This document shows, piece after piece, positions 45,201 through 50,626 of a stretch of 64,000 nt of DNA. Numbering within the stretch: position 1 is the first letter of the stretch; every line of letters begins with the position of its first letter. A program made the position numbers and the translations under genes. Origin of the DNA: Monodelphis domestica (taxonomy: Eukaryota; Chordata; Mammalia; Didelphimorphia; Didelphidae); contig NC_077233.1 in NCBI RefSeq assembly GCF_027887165.1, positions 226,448,872 to 226,512,871 of the forward strand. The letters run 5' to 3'. A model generated the notes under the pieces. The model did not search any database. It saw only the letters and a list, made by a program, of their open reading frames with translations, and had not been told where the DNA came from.

Positions 45201-47510
45201 CTCTTTAGGGCTCCAACCAATAATATCCATCATTTTGCTTCTCAACAAAAAGAGGAAAGGAAATGTAAAGTGAGCTTTAATGCCATCATTTATCTGACTG
45301 TGAATTTCAATTTAATAATGGAGCAAATAAGTCATATAACTGTGCTTTCTGAAATAGCAAGGGGGAAAAAAATCAACTTACGTGTATTTACATCTGTAAG
45401 AGCAGCCACAAACTGAAGGTATTTTTTCATCAGAGTGGTTTGGTCAACCACTGTGGCCCCGGGTGTTGCAACAAATGCCATTTTTCTTTTGATTTAGTTT
45501 GTGTTTCTTAGAAGAATGGAGTCAGGGTCATTAGACTATCCAACCTATTTTTACAAAAAGGCATACATTATCTCAGTATTCCAGGACATATGCCTGTAAA
45601 CTTCCTAGAGCTTAATTCTAAATGTTTATTTCAGATATTTCTGCCTATAAACCCAAATACAAAGCCAGTTAATCCATGAATTTAAAAAAAATTTTAAACT
45701 CTTACCTTCCCTCTTATAATCAAAACTGTATATTGGTCCCAAGGCAGAAGACTGGTAAGGGATAGGCAATATGAGTTAAGTGACTTGCCCAGTGTCACAC
45801 AACTAGGAAGTATCTGAGACCAAATTTGAACCCAGGACCTCCCATTTCTAGGTTTATCTCTCAATTTACTGAGTCACCCAGCTGCCCCCTAATCCATTAA
45901 TTTTTGAAAGGTTTTCTTTAGCCTAAATTCTCATATTCTGCTGCCCTTTAAACATATGCAACATGCAGTTTTTTTTTCTATTCAATGTCCAGACTTCTTC
46001 ACTTTCAATGAAGATGAGACTTTCTCTGCTTCATGAGTAGAGAAACATCTTCCTAAGTTACAACACTCATTCTTCTAAATTTGCTAACTTTCAGGGGCCT
46101 CTCTCTTTTCCTTATCAGTCATGATGTACTTACAGAGCAAAGGAGCTCTCCTGACATGCTCCCTAGTAACCTCAAATTCACTCAGAGATGATGGAGACAA
46201 TAACTTCACTAGTGTAGATCTGTTCTGGTCACAGAGACAGAACAGAACTCCCTCCCCTCCCCCCTCTCCCTGGTCACAAGAGTCCAGAGCCCCCAATCGC
46301 ATCAAGGTTATTTAAAAAGCCCCAAATGCAGGATGCTATCACAGGCCTGGGATAAGTACCTTCCCTCCCTACCCCCAGGGCTTAGTCTCTTTAAATAAGG
46401 AGGGCCTGGTAGTGAGTCGTCAGTGGATGAGGCACTGGTTTCCAAGAGACCCAGACTTCTGGGGCTCCCCACAGAGCTCCTCCCCCTACCCCATCCATCA
46501 CTCCTTTCTCCTTAACCCCCTCAACCTCCCAGCCTGGGTAGGGGTATGGAAGGGGGCCCCCGATAACTCTCAGAGAAGGGGTAGAGTGGGCATCAGTGAT
46601 AGTCGGGGCTCCCGGCATCCACTTCCGGGTAGCTCCCCCTCAACCCAGTCCCCTCCCGGAAAACCTCCCAGCATCCTCCATCCCAGACCTCCCAGGTCCG
46701 GAGAAAGCCCCAGGCCCTCCAACTTGGCCCCCTCGCCTTCACCCCTGCCCCACCCCCATCCCCATCCTACAACGCCTGCGAGGCCGCCTCCGCTCCGGGT
46801 GGGGGCGCTGCTGCCGCTAACCTTCTCTAGACCGCGGACTAAGAGATCAGAGCTTCACGCAGGGAGTCAGGAATTCGAATCGGATCCCCCCTCCTCAGTG
46901 GGCCTGTCCACGCCGTTGGAAGAGGGGGGCGGGGTGTCACTTCTTCCCAACCCTAACCCGACCCCAAATACTCCTCAGGTTCCCTTCTTTGTTGCAGTGC
47001 AGAAGAGTTCACCGTTGCCCCGGCCGGTGCTACGGTAACCGCAGAGGGTCAATTCCAAAAGCCGCCTTGGCCTTTCCCTCGTTCCGCCCCCCCCCACTTT
47101 ACCCTATCTAAGAGTAATATGTAGGTGGGAAGCCTCAGAATAGGCCTCCCGGCCCGGTCTCGGACGAAAGTGGGTAAGGAGGGCAGGAGAAGGGACTCAG
47201 GTGCGATGCCCCAGCACCCTTTTGCCCCAGCATCACCCTCAACTACGTCCGGGACTGGAAAGGCCTCCTGGCTCCCATGCACCGGGGCTTCAGGCGGACT
47301 CGCCTGCGCACGCGCTCAGGGAACCCAGCCTGCCGCAGAAAGCCCACCCGGGGAAGCACGCTCCCTTCCCCCAGCCCACCCCCCGCCGGGGAACGTTCGG
47401 AGGGAGCGCGGCTAGATGGAACGTTTGCTCACTCACCCAGAGAGGCTGCAGCTTTCCCTGCAGCAAGCAGGCCCATGGCTCCCTGAGCAAAGCTGCCGCC
47501 CGGCAGAATC
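3108..47510 (-). CDS. TRRAP: TRRAP, 5' part of gene (exon 1 to coding exon 29; exons listed separately)
   Basis: TRRAP is the very large scaffold (about 3,800 residues in mammals) of the SAGA and TIP60/NuA4 histone acetyltransferase complexes. It binds activators such as MYC and is a PIKK-family protein whose kinase domain is catalytically dead. What is seen here: 29 coding exons on the minus strand, each with AG acceptor and GT donor, totalling 4365 nt in one frame without a stop. They start [20 protein letters not shown] and end at NDKFCDQMM, with near-identity to my memory of mammalian TRRAP. This covers only the N-terminal HEAT-repeat solenoid; the rest of the HEAT array, FAT, pseudokinase and FATC domains must lie left of position 1. 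Exon 1 is non-coding and its 5' end is approximate. The promoter is a CpG island. Introns carry many SINE, L1, L2 and ERV LTR copies but no insertion interrupts an exon. Conserved phases and lack of breaks argue for a functional gene. Confidence 0.97.
3649..3842 (-). mobile_element. Marsupial CORE-SINE with target duplication
   Basis: Full-length minus copy. Flanks gcaggagtatattttt (3,629) and gcaggaatattttt (3,843) are the duplicated target. Confidence 0.9.
3969..4090 (-). CDS. TRRAP: TRRAP exon 29
   Basis: 122 bp. Completes Asn1358, then [18 protein letters not shown] to EACMRK (residue 1398); donor GTTAGT. Confidence 0.96.
4612..4716 (+). mobile_element. SINE with RTE-like 3' region (3' half)
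   Basis: 'gtggagaaagaaatggg', 'ccagtatctttgtcaagaaa' and 'aactgaacaacaac' mark the 3' half of the second SINE type in this window. Confidence 0.75.
4742..4838 (-). CDS. TRRAP: TRRAP exon 28
   Basis: 97 bp, residues 1326-1357 plus one base, [18 protein letters not shown] to PLRIAAL; donor GTAAGT. A SINE 3' end lies within about 25 bases of the donor, at 4,612-4,716. Confidence 0.96.
5170..5450 (+). mobile_element. L2 LINE 3' end, degraded
   Basis: Order of 'tagtcttccctgataactct', 'acacagttagttagctcttt' and 'cacaaaatacttatcacagt' fits sense L2 3' sequence. Confidence 0.5.
5614..5775 (-). CDS. TRRAP: TRRAP exon 27
   Basis: 162 bp, residues 1272-1325, [17 protein letters not shown] to HKVFYTE; donor GTATAT. 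Confidence 0.97.
6150..6475 (+). mobile_element. L1 3' end remnant
   Basis: 'gtggtggcaaagaattggaa', 'gcatgataacatatgtataa' and 'ggggggagggaaggaagg' in L1 order, with a deletion between. Confidence 0.75.
6795..7055 (-). CDS. TRRAP: TRRAP exon 26
   Basis: 261 bp, residues 1185-1271, [17 protein letters not shown] to IMEPHKE; donor GTAAGA. Confidence 0.97.
7060..8264. other. TRRAP intron 25, nothing recognised
   Basis: AT-rich, with possible faint L2 wording at 7,540-7,560; no gene seen. The part right of the L2 3' end (8,390-9,030) is equally featureless. Confidence 0.5.
8265..8390 (+). mobile_element. L2 LINE 3' end
   Basis: 'tagaatgtaaactcacaggg' followed by 'cccagtgcctatatatatg' and 'acttaataaaggtttatgga' is the L2 3' terminal signature. 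Confidence 0.7.
9033..9230 (-). CDS. TRRAP: TRRAP exon 25
   Basis: 198 bp, residues 1119-1184, [18 protein letters not shown] to MMDLTGE; donor GTATTT. The 129-bp intron separating it from exon 24 is the shortest in the window. Confidence 0.97.
9360..9577 (-). CDS. TRRAP: TRRAP exon 24
   Basis: 218 bp, residues 1046-1118, [18 protein letters not shown] to ILGSKER; donor GTAAGT. Confidence 0.97.
9690..9930 (-). mobile_element. MIR SINE, degraded
   Basis: Antisense MIR with 'gaagaagctgagacatggca'. Confidence 0.5.
9940..11570. other. TRRAP intron 23, unassigned part
   Basis: No coding signal. Weak MIR/L2-like wording near 10,340-10,580 only. Confidence 0.5.
11578..12332 (+). mobile_element. 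ERV LTR (solo), TRRAP intron 23
   Basis: About 755 bp, starting TGTGTGAAGATT and ending near CCAACCACA. It contains 'ctcctgattgtaacaatgaagg', also present in the LTR at 52.0-52.9 kb, and 'gggcagtcctggaga' shared with it, so the same broad family. A TATA-like 'tttaaatag' lies at about 11,888. Ends are approximate; no clear target duplication seen. Confidence 0.65.
12390..12520 (+). mobile_element. CORE-SINE, degraded
   Basis: Partial: 'gaatctggcctcaaaccctt' and 'gtgtgatcctaggcaagcca', then a short A-rich end. Confidence 0.7.
12609..12808 (-). CDS. TRRAP: TRRAP exon 23
   Basis: 200 bp. Completes Asn979, then [18 protein letters not shown] to VAVAQQC (residue 1045) and the first base of Gly1046; donor GTAAGT. 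Confidence 0.97.
12830..14420. other. TRRAP intron 22, nothing recognised
   Basis: AT-rich, several short frames, none resembling a protein. Confidence 0.5.
14425..14576 (-). CDS. TRRAP: TRRAP exon 22
   Basis: 152 bp, residues 929-978 plus two bases of Asn979, [18 protein letters not shown] to QLLAHP; donor GTAAGT. Confidence 0.96.
14600..15640. other. TRRAP intron 21, left part
   Basis: Short ACAC/TATA tract (14,638-14,660); otherwise unremarkable AT-rich sequence. Confidence 0.5.
15640..16400 (+). mobile_element. L1 3' remnant split by a SINE
   Basis: L1 3' wording ('gaacagtgaagtaagcaaaa', 'tccaaagaccaaattttaga') continues on either side of the SINE at 15,948-16,172. Confidence 0.55.
15948..16172 (-). 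mobile_element. CORE-SINE inserted in an L1 3' remnant
   Basis: Minus copy with small internal insertion (16,010-16,050), flanked by 'ctctctcccctatttc' and 'ctctctcctatttc' as target duplication. Confidence 0.8.
16586..16786 (-). CDS. TRRAP: TRRAP exon 21
   Basis: 201 bp, residues 862-928, [18 protein letters not shown] to IQLPMEK; donor GTAAAG. Confidence 0.97.
17075..17330 (-). mobile_element. MIR SINE
   Basis: 'gaagaagctgaggctcagaa' and 'acaaagctagtaggtacc', antisense MIR order. Confidence 0.65.
17654..17910 (-). CDS. TRRAP: TRRAP exon 20
   Basis: 257 bp, residues 776-861, [17 protein letters not shown] to RAELMQ; donor GTAATG. Confidence 0.97.
17985..18190 (-). mobile_element. MIR SINE
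   Basis: 'cacaacaatcctgaaaacta', 'agatgaggaaatga' and 'ctcagggtcacttgacta'. Confidence 0.65.
19122..19287 (-). CDS. TRRAP: TRRAP exon 19
   Basis: 166 bp, residues 721-775 plus one base of Gly776, [17 protein letters not shown] to LLPNLLQ. The donor GTCAGA is the least consensus-like of the set. Confidence 0.95.
20646..20815 (+). mobile_element. CORE-SINE
   Basis: Head 'ggcaggtaggtggctcaagg', core 'tgtgaccctgggcaaatcac'; the tail is cut at 'acacagtagtcc'. Confidence 0.85.
21495..21690 (+). mobile_element. MIR SINE, degraded
   Basis: 'atgtgaccatggacaagttt' core in sense orientation. Confidence 0.55.
21916..22107 (-). CDS. TRRAP: TRRAP exon 18
   Basis: 192 bp, residues 657-720, [17 protein letters not shown] to NEQMLK; donor GTAAAG. 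Confidence 0.97.
22559..22753 (-). CDS. TRRAP: TRRAP exon 17
   Basis: 195 bp, residues 592-656, [17 protein letters not shown] to ISKNYALQ; donor GTATAA, weak beyond the GT but supported by frame. Confidence 0.96.
23099..23454 (+). mobile_element. L1 3' end with perfect 16-bp target duplication (TRRAP intron 16)
   Basis: The sequence matches the 3' UTR of the L1 at 53.9 kb (shared 'aggaaaagaaaatgatct' and 'gacataacag'-like motifs in order) and ends in an A-rich tail. The 16-bp repeat aaagagtaaaaaaata is identical at 23,083-23,098 and 23,455-23,470. It is antisense to TRRAP. Confidence 0.9.
23529..23626 (-). CDS. TRRAP: TRRAP exon 16
   Basis: 98 bp. Completes Glu559, then [17 protein letters not shown] to QALDIYQ (residue 591); donor GTGAGT. 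Confidence 0.96.
23730..24054 (-). CDS. TRRAP: TRRAP exon 15 (Ala/Pro-rich linker)
   Basis: 325 bp, the longest coding exon here, residues 451-558 plus one base. [15 protein letters not shown] leads into a linker of alternating Ala, Pro and Thr (about residues 483-510), then [15 protein letters not shown] to SCKAPG; donor GTAATT. The linker lacks the long unbroken proline run that I remember in the human protein. Confidence 0.97.
24236..24391 (+). mobile_element. CORE-SINE, 5' truncated
   Basis: Core and tail present ('tgtgaccctgggtaagtcac' to 'ttctaagacagaaagtaaagg'). Confidence 0.85.
24598..24832 (-). CDS. TRRAP: TRRAP exon 14
   Basis: 235 bp, through residue 450, [17 protein letters not shown] to ILMRMLE; acceptor TTCTAG, donor GTATGG. 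Confidence 0.97.
25868..25946 (-). CDS. TRRAP: TRRAP exon 13
   Basis: 79 bp. Completes Gln346, then [18 protein letters not shown] to TARETL and two bases of Arg372; donor GTATGA. Confidence 0.96.
26290..28560 (-). mobile_element. L2 LINE fragment interrupted by hAT
   Basis: The plus strand shows reverse-complemented L2 3' sequence: 'ctaagtgctggagatacaaagaaagc' type start (26,407 on) and, after the hAT, the antisense of the RT C-terminal region. The orientation is minus, same as TRRAP. Confidence 0.75.
26940..28056. mobile_element. hAT DNA transposon (non-autonomous, 1.1 kb) with 8-bp target duplication
   Basis: The element starts ctgtgatggtga and ends tgcccatcactg, which are imperfect terminal inverted repeats (CNGTGATGG). 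It is flanked by a perfect 8-bp repeat atctaggt at 26,932-26,939 and 28,057-28,064, the hallmark of hAT insertions. The interior is GC-rich (27,000-27,260 and 27,940-28,020) with a different, unidentified AT-richer middle (about 27,280-27,900) that could be a further insertion. No transposase is recognisable. The flanks are one continuous L2 copy, so the hAT is the younger of the two. Confidence 0.88.
28594..28722 (+). mobile_element. CORE-SINE, 5' truncated and degraded
   Basis: 'tgtccctgtgcaagtcattt' core with a typical 'ttttaagacagaatggtaa' tail. Confidence 0.7.
28898..29036 (-). CDS. TRRAP: TRRAP exon 12
   Basis: 139 bp, residues 300-345 plus one base, [16 protein letters not shown] to TTDLRS; donor GTATGT. 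Confidence 0.96.
29040..29979. other. TRRAP intron 11, nothing recognised
   Basis: No repeat or coding match seen. Introns 9-10 (30,080-30,680 and 30,780-31,480) look the same. Confidence 0.5.
29980..30076 (-). CDS. TRRAP: TRRAP exon 11
   Basis: 97 bp. Its first base completes Arg267, followed by [17 protein letters not shown] to IIRIYQ (to residue 299); donor GTAAGT. Confidence 0.96.
30688..30776 (-). CDS. TRRAP: TRRAP exon 10
   Basis: 89 bp, residues 238-266 plus two bases of an Arg codon, [15 protein letters not shown] to VSAQA; donor GTGAGA. Confidence 0.96.
31480..31790 (+). mobile_element. L1 3' UTR remnant
   Basis: 'gtagaaatgcagaagaaaaa', 'gagtggggagggaggagg' and an A-rich end. Confidence 0.6.
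32067..32144 (-). CDS. TRRAP: TRRAP exon 9
   Basis: 78 bp, residues 212-237, [18 protein letters not shown] to VLMYQ; donor GTATGT. Confidence 0.96.
32920..33045 (-). CDS. TRRAP: TRRAP exon 8
   Basis: 126 bp, residues 170-211, [15 protein letters not shown] to DDSETRT; donor GTAAGT. Confidence 0.96.
33588..33644 (-). CDS. TRRAP: TRRAP exon 7
   Basis: 57 bp, residues 151-169, [19 protein letters not shown]; acceptor TTTTAG, donor GTATGT. Confidence 0.95.
33973..34056 (-). CDS. TRRAP: TRRAP exon 6
   Basis: 84 bp, residues 123-150, [16 protein letters not shown] to TITQE; donor GTAAGT. As I remember the human protein, this stretch begins T and has P before ITQE, so two likely substitutions. 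Confidence 0.96.
34725..34829 (-). CDS. TRRAP: TRRAP exon 5
   Basis: 105 bp, residues 88-122, from [15 protein letters not shown] to VMFRFLE. Acceptor TTTTAG, donor GTAACT, phase 0 at both ends. Confidence 0.96.
35029..35207 (-). mobile_element. CORE-SINE
   Basis: Minus copy from 'aactcttaccttttatct' to 'ttagctgcccc'. Confidence 0.85.
35880..36318 (-). mobile_element. L2 LINE fragment
   Basis: Antisense L2: 'cacagggaacagcatgagca', 'agagtgtgatatatatacct', 'attttattcaagtagac'. Confidence 0.6.
36319..36517 (+). mobile_element. CORE-SINE (well preserved)
   Basis: Full copy 'ggggggcagctgggtagctc' to 'aaggtaaaggtttaaaa', set within an L2 remnant. Confidence 0.9.
36830..37034 (-). mobile_element. 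CORE-SINE
   Basis: Full minus copy with a T-run at its left end. Confidence 0.9.
37202..37312 (-). CDS. TRRAP: TRRAP exon 4
   Basis: 111 bp, residues 51-87, starting [15 protein letters not shown] and ending QEKPAQ; donor GTAATC. It follows the largest intron in the window (7.6 kb), which is filled mainly by L2 remnants and an ERV LTR. Confidence 0.96.
37460..38330 (-). mobile_element. L2 LINE fragment
   Basis: The minus frame at 37,600-37,811 reads [20 protein letters not shown], the L2/CR1 RT C-terminal region. The plus strand starts with antisense 3' end 'gtactaagcactgcagggta'. Confidence 0.8.
38490..38930 (+). mobile_element. L1 ORF2 3' remnant
   Basis: 'tatagcagcatttttcaagg', 'aagcaatttggaattctgcc' follow the usual L1 ORF2 C-terminal order. 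Confidence 0.65.
38935..40185. other. TRRAP intron 3, unassigned part
   Basis: No convincing match; a 78-codon plus frame at 39,699-39,935 has no recognisable family. Confidence 0.45.
40190..42930 (-). mobile_element. L2 LINE tract, interrupted by an ERV LTR
   Basis: From antisense 3' end (40,220) through RT region; the minus frame at 40,722-41,009 contains [13 protein letters not shown] and LICHLDYCK, classic CR1/L2 motifs. Antisense RT continues at 42,420-42,900 beyond the LTR. 41,280-41,640 is unidentified. Confidence 0.75.
41646..42362 (+). mobile_element. ERV LTR (solo), TRRAP intron 3
   Basis: About 715 bp, starting TGTGAAGACAGG, with a TATA motif (gactataaag, about 41,859) and a pyrimidine-rich 3' third. 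It lies within a degraded L2 tract. The 3' end is approximate. Confidence 0.6.
43200..43374 (+). mobile_element. CORE-SINE
   Basis: 'gagtcaggaggacctgggtt' to 'agacagaaggtaagg'; 5' end short. Confidence 0.85.
43440..43668 (-). mobile_element. MIR-like SINE
   Basis: 'atcatagaatcctagattta' start and 'gtgactgcccaagctcacaa' core. Confidence 0.5.
43800..44860 (-). mobile_element. L2 LINE fragment with nested MIR
   Basis: Antisense L2 at 43,810-43,930 and 44,210-44,860 ('attacaatagtctaggctag'), with a MIR copy between. Confidence 0.7.
43940..44165 (+). mobile_element. MIR SINE
   Basis: 'tatgtgactctggtcaagtc' core and 'gtaaagtgctttataaacct' 3' end. Confidence 0.75.
44934..44983 (-). CDS. TRRAP: TRRAP exon 3
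   Basis: 50 bp, residues 34-50 ([17 protein letters not shown]). It completes the split Pro codon from exon 2 and ends in phase 0 at donor GTATGC. Confidence 0.95.
45382..45506 (-). CDS. TRRAP: TRRAP exon 2 (start codon)
   Basis: Residues 1-33 plus one base of codon 34. The ATG is at 45,479-45,481 (read leftwards) and begins [12 protein letters not shown], the known TRRAP N-terminus. About 25 nt of 5' UTR precede it after a likely TTCTAAG acceptor; that boundary is less sure than the donor GTAAGT at 45,381. Confidence 0.93.
45688..45889 (-). mobile_element. CORE-SINE in TRRAP intron 1
   Basis: Minus copy from 'aactcttaccttccctctta' to 'cagctgccccct'. Confidence 0.85.
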
Positions 47511-47650
47511 TCCGCCCCCGCTTAAAGCGACAGGCTCTCCCCTGTGCTGCCCCCCGCGCGCTGGGCAGCCAATCAAAAATTTAGTCCACAGAAGCAGCAC
47601 CAGTCAGGTGTCATCTATGAGTTACTGGGTGCGGCCTGGCCCAAAGCAGG
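46420..47650. promoter_or_regulatory. TRRAP: CpG island and TRRAP promoter
   Basis: This is the only long GC-rich block in an otherwise AT-rich window, with frequent CpG (for example 46,780-46,830 and 47,390-47,560). Minus-strand promoter elements are visible: an inverted CCAAT box (47,569-47,573) and a GC box (47,512-47,519), followed by the exon 1 donor at 47,436. No TATA box is apparent, as expected for a housekeeping gene. Downstream of the presumed start the plus strand is strongly C-rich, so the TRRAP sense strand is G-rich. Long open frames here are a by-product of base composition. Confidence 0.8.
47437..47510 (-). other. TRRAP: TRRAP exon 1 (5' UTR, approximate 5' end)
   Basis: On the minus strand the sequence CTCTCTGG is followed by GTGAGTGAGC, a near-perfect splice donor, at 47,436. 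It lies inside the CpG island just downstream of a GC box (47,512-47,519) and an inverted CCAAT box. I infer a short non-coding first exon spliced to exon 2, as in other mammals. The transcription start is a guess within about 50 bases. An ATG in strong context lies in it (47,474-47,476); see findings. Confidence 0.55.
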
Positions 47651-50413
47651 GGGGAAAAGTACCCTTAGGGTAATAGACATCTCTTGGGAGCAGTGTAAGG
47701 CTTAAGCCTCTATGTCTGTAAGATGCTTAAGTATAGTCTCATCATGTTAAGCACCCAAGACTGAAGGGACTGGACTAAAAGTAATCATTGCAATAGCCTA
47801 GCAATTGTGTCCTGCCCATAGATACTAAGTATCTTGTTAGTGGTTTGTTTCCCTCCTCTGAGAACTGAACAGCCTTGCTAAAAGATAATTATTAGTAGGT
47901 TTCACTTCATCTCCTAAACCTTCTCAGTTTATTTTCTCACGCCTGGTGGGAGAATGAGAAGGCTGTAACAAACCCAAAGTGTGTGCATAGGACTGGAGAC
48001 TCAAAGTTGGAAAGAAGGGAGACCTGAAAGATTAAATGATTTGGATTAAGTGATTGTTGACTTCTTGACTCTGAGAACCATAGCACTGCCCAAGGTCACA
48101 TTCATTGTTTCCATGATGTTATCCATTCATCATTATTTTGCCTTCAATGTTTCCCAAAATCAGTAAATCCTGTCTTCTTATTAGGTAACCAAAATAAAGA
48201 TTCAACTTCGGTATGTGACCTTCCAGGGACTGGTAGAAATTAATTTCTTTAGATATTAACTGATTTGATCTTGTTACTGTCCAAAGGACTCTCAAAAAGT
48301 CTTTTCCAGCACCAGAATTCCAAAGCTTCAGTTCTTCAGTAATCAGTTTTTCTTCTAGTCCAGCTCTCACAGCAGTACATTGCTACTGGAAAAACCATAG
48401 CTTTGATTTTTATATTATTATTATTATTTTGACCTCTGTGGTCAAAGAGATGTCGTTGCTTTTTAGTATATTGTCCAGATTTGTCATAACTTTCCTCCCA
48501 AGAAGCAAACTTTTAATCTTATGGCTGCAGTCACTGTCTGCAATGATCTTTGAGCCAAGGTTATAAAATGTAACACTGCTTGTGTTTCTTCACCCTCCAT
48601 TTGCCAGGAAGTAATAGAATCAGTTACCAAGATCTTGGAGTTTCTGTTTGTTTATATTTCTGGTTTGTTTTGTTGTTTTGTTAAGTTTAAAGCCAGTTTT
48701 CCTAGTTTCCTCTCTGATCCTCATCAAGAGACTTCTTAATTCTTCTTCACTTTCTGTCATTAGAGTGCTATCATCCATATGTTTGAGACTGTCAATATTT
48801 CTTAATTCATTCTTTTGATTCATTCAACCTGGCATTTTACATATAAGTTCTATGATGACAAATATATAAGGTGACAATATACAGCTGCCATGTACTCCTT
48901 CCCCAATGTTAAACCAATCAGTTGTTCCATGATCAGTTCTAACTGTTATTTCTTGGCCTGCATATCTCAGGAGACAGGTAAAATAATCTGGTTCTCCCAT
49001 CTCTTTGAGGACTTGACACATTTTTATGTGATCCACACATCATTTAATGTAGTCAATGAAGCAAAAGCAGACTTTTTCCTGGAACTCTCTTGCTTTCTCC
49101 ATAATTCAACAAATGTTGGCAACTTGGTCTCTAGTTTAGTCAACCTTTTAAAAAACCAGCCTGCTCTTCTGGTATATGAACTGAGGTTCATATATTGCTA
49201 GAGCCTAGCTTGTAGAATCTTAAGTATAACCTTGCTGGCTTCTGAAATTATTGCAAATATTCAGCAATTTGAACATTCTTTGACATTTTCCTTCTTTAGA
49301 ATTGGCATTTAAACTGATCTTTTCCAATCTAGTGACCACTGCCAAGTTTTTCAAATTTGCTGATATACTGAAGTACTTTAACAACATCATCTTTTAGGAT
49401 TTTAAATAGCTTAGCTAGAATTCTGCCATGTCCACTAGCCTTATTGTTAGCAGTGCTTCCTAAACCCCACTTGACTTCATTCTCCAGAATCTATGACTTT
49501 AGATCAGTAGCCACACCATTTTGCTTATCCAGTGATGTTACTATCTTTCTTGTATAATTCTTTTGTATTTTCTTGCCACCTTTTCTCAATCTCTTCTATT
49601 TATGTTAAATCCTTACTAAATCCATATTAGTCTTTTATCATACCTATTTTTGCAAGAAATGTTCCCTTGATATTTCTAATTTTCTTGAAGAGATCTCTTA
49701 TGCTTCCCATTCCAGTGCTTTCTTCTATTTTTTTGCATTGCCCATTTAAGAAAAACCTTATCTCTCCTTGTTATTCTCTGAAGTTCTGCATTCAGGTGAG
49801 TATATCTTTCCCCTTCTCCTTTATCTTTCATTTTCCTTCTTCCCACAGCAATTTGTAAAGCTTCTATCAGGCATCCCATTTTGCTCTTTTGCTCTTTTTT
49901 TCTTTAGAATTTGTTTTTGTTTTTTGCCTCCTATACAATATTGTGAACCTCTACTCATAATTCTAAAGACATTTTATCTTCCAATTCTGACTCCTTAAAT
50001 TTATTCATCACTTATTCCTAATAAGGGATGTTATTTAGGTCAGACCTCTATGGTCTGACGGTTTTTACTACTTTCTTCAATTTAAGTCTGAATTTTTGTA
50101 ATAAGCAGCTTCAGGTCTTATTTTAGCTGATTGCATAGAGCTTCTCCACCTTTGGCTGCAAAGTACATATCAATCTGATTTCAATATTGACCATCTGGTG
50201 TTGTCCATGTGTAAAGTTTCCTTTGGGGTTTTTAAAAAAGAAAGTTTACTATTGATGTGGCCTGAAATGTCCCACAAACCTTGCCAAGCAGCTATAAACA
50301 ATCAAATGAGCATAAAAATAACAACTGTTTGATTAGAATGGGACTTATGTGAGCTGCTTAGACTCACAAATATGAGAAAACTCCTCACATCAGTTATTAG
50401 ACATAACCTAGGT

Positions 50414-50626
50414 CAGTGATGTCAAACCCTTTAGAGACTGAGTACCCAAACTTCAACTCTCACACCGCATATGAGCCCTCTGCTTTACTCCAGACAGGGG
50501 AGGGAGGAAGCGCTCCCATTGGTCTGCTGGGCAGAGGGGTGGGTGATAGGAGCAAAGTTCTTAGGTTCACGTGGAAAGGGGGAGGGCAGCAGCCCCCTCT
50601 GGAACTTGTGCCATATATTTGTCAGC
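50414..50626. mobile_element. Short hAT-like (MITE) sequence
   Basis: Begins cagtgatgtcaaac and ends near a degenerate counterpart (ttgtcagctg); the interior is GC-rich with a 'cagacaggggagggagg' block. It resembles the ends of the 1.1-kb hAT. I see no convincing 8-bp duplication, and its right end abuts an ERV LTR. Confidence 0.5.

Noticed and set aside
46412-47038. 208-codon plus-strand open frame, plus several overlapping ones, in the CpG island
   Set aside because: Pro/Ser/Arg-rich translation with no family resemblance; high GC removes stop codons, and frames on both strands are open.
37000-47400. Known intronic small RNAs of human TRRAP (miR-3609 / SCARNA28)
   Set aside because: I looked for the mature miR-3609 sequence on the minus strand and found no match; cannot support an RNA gene.
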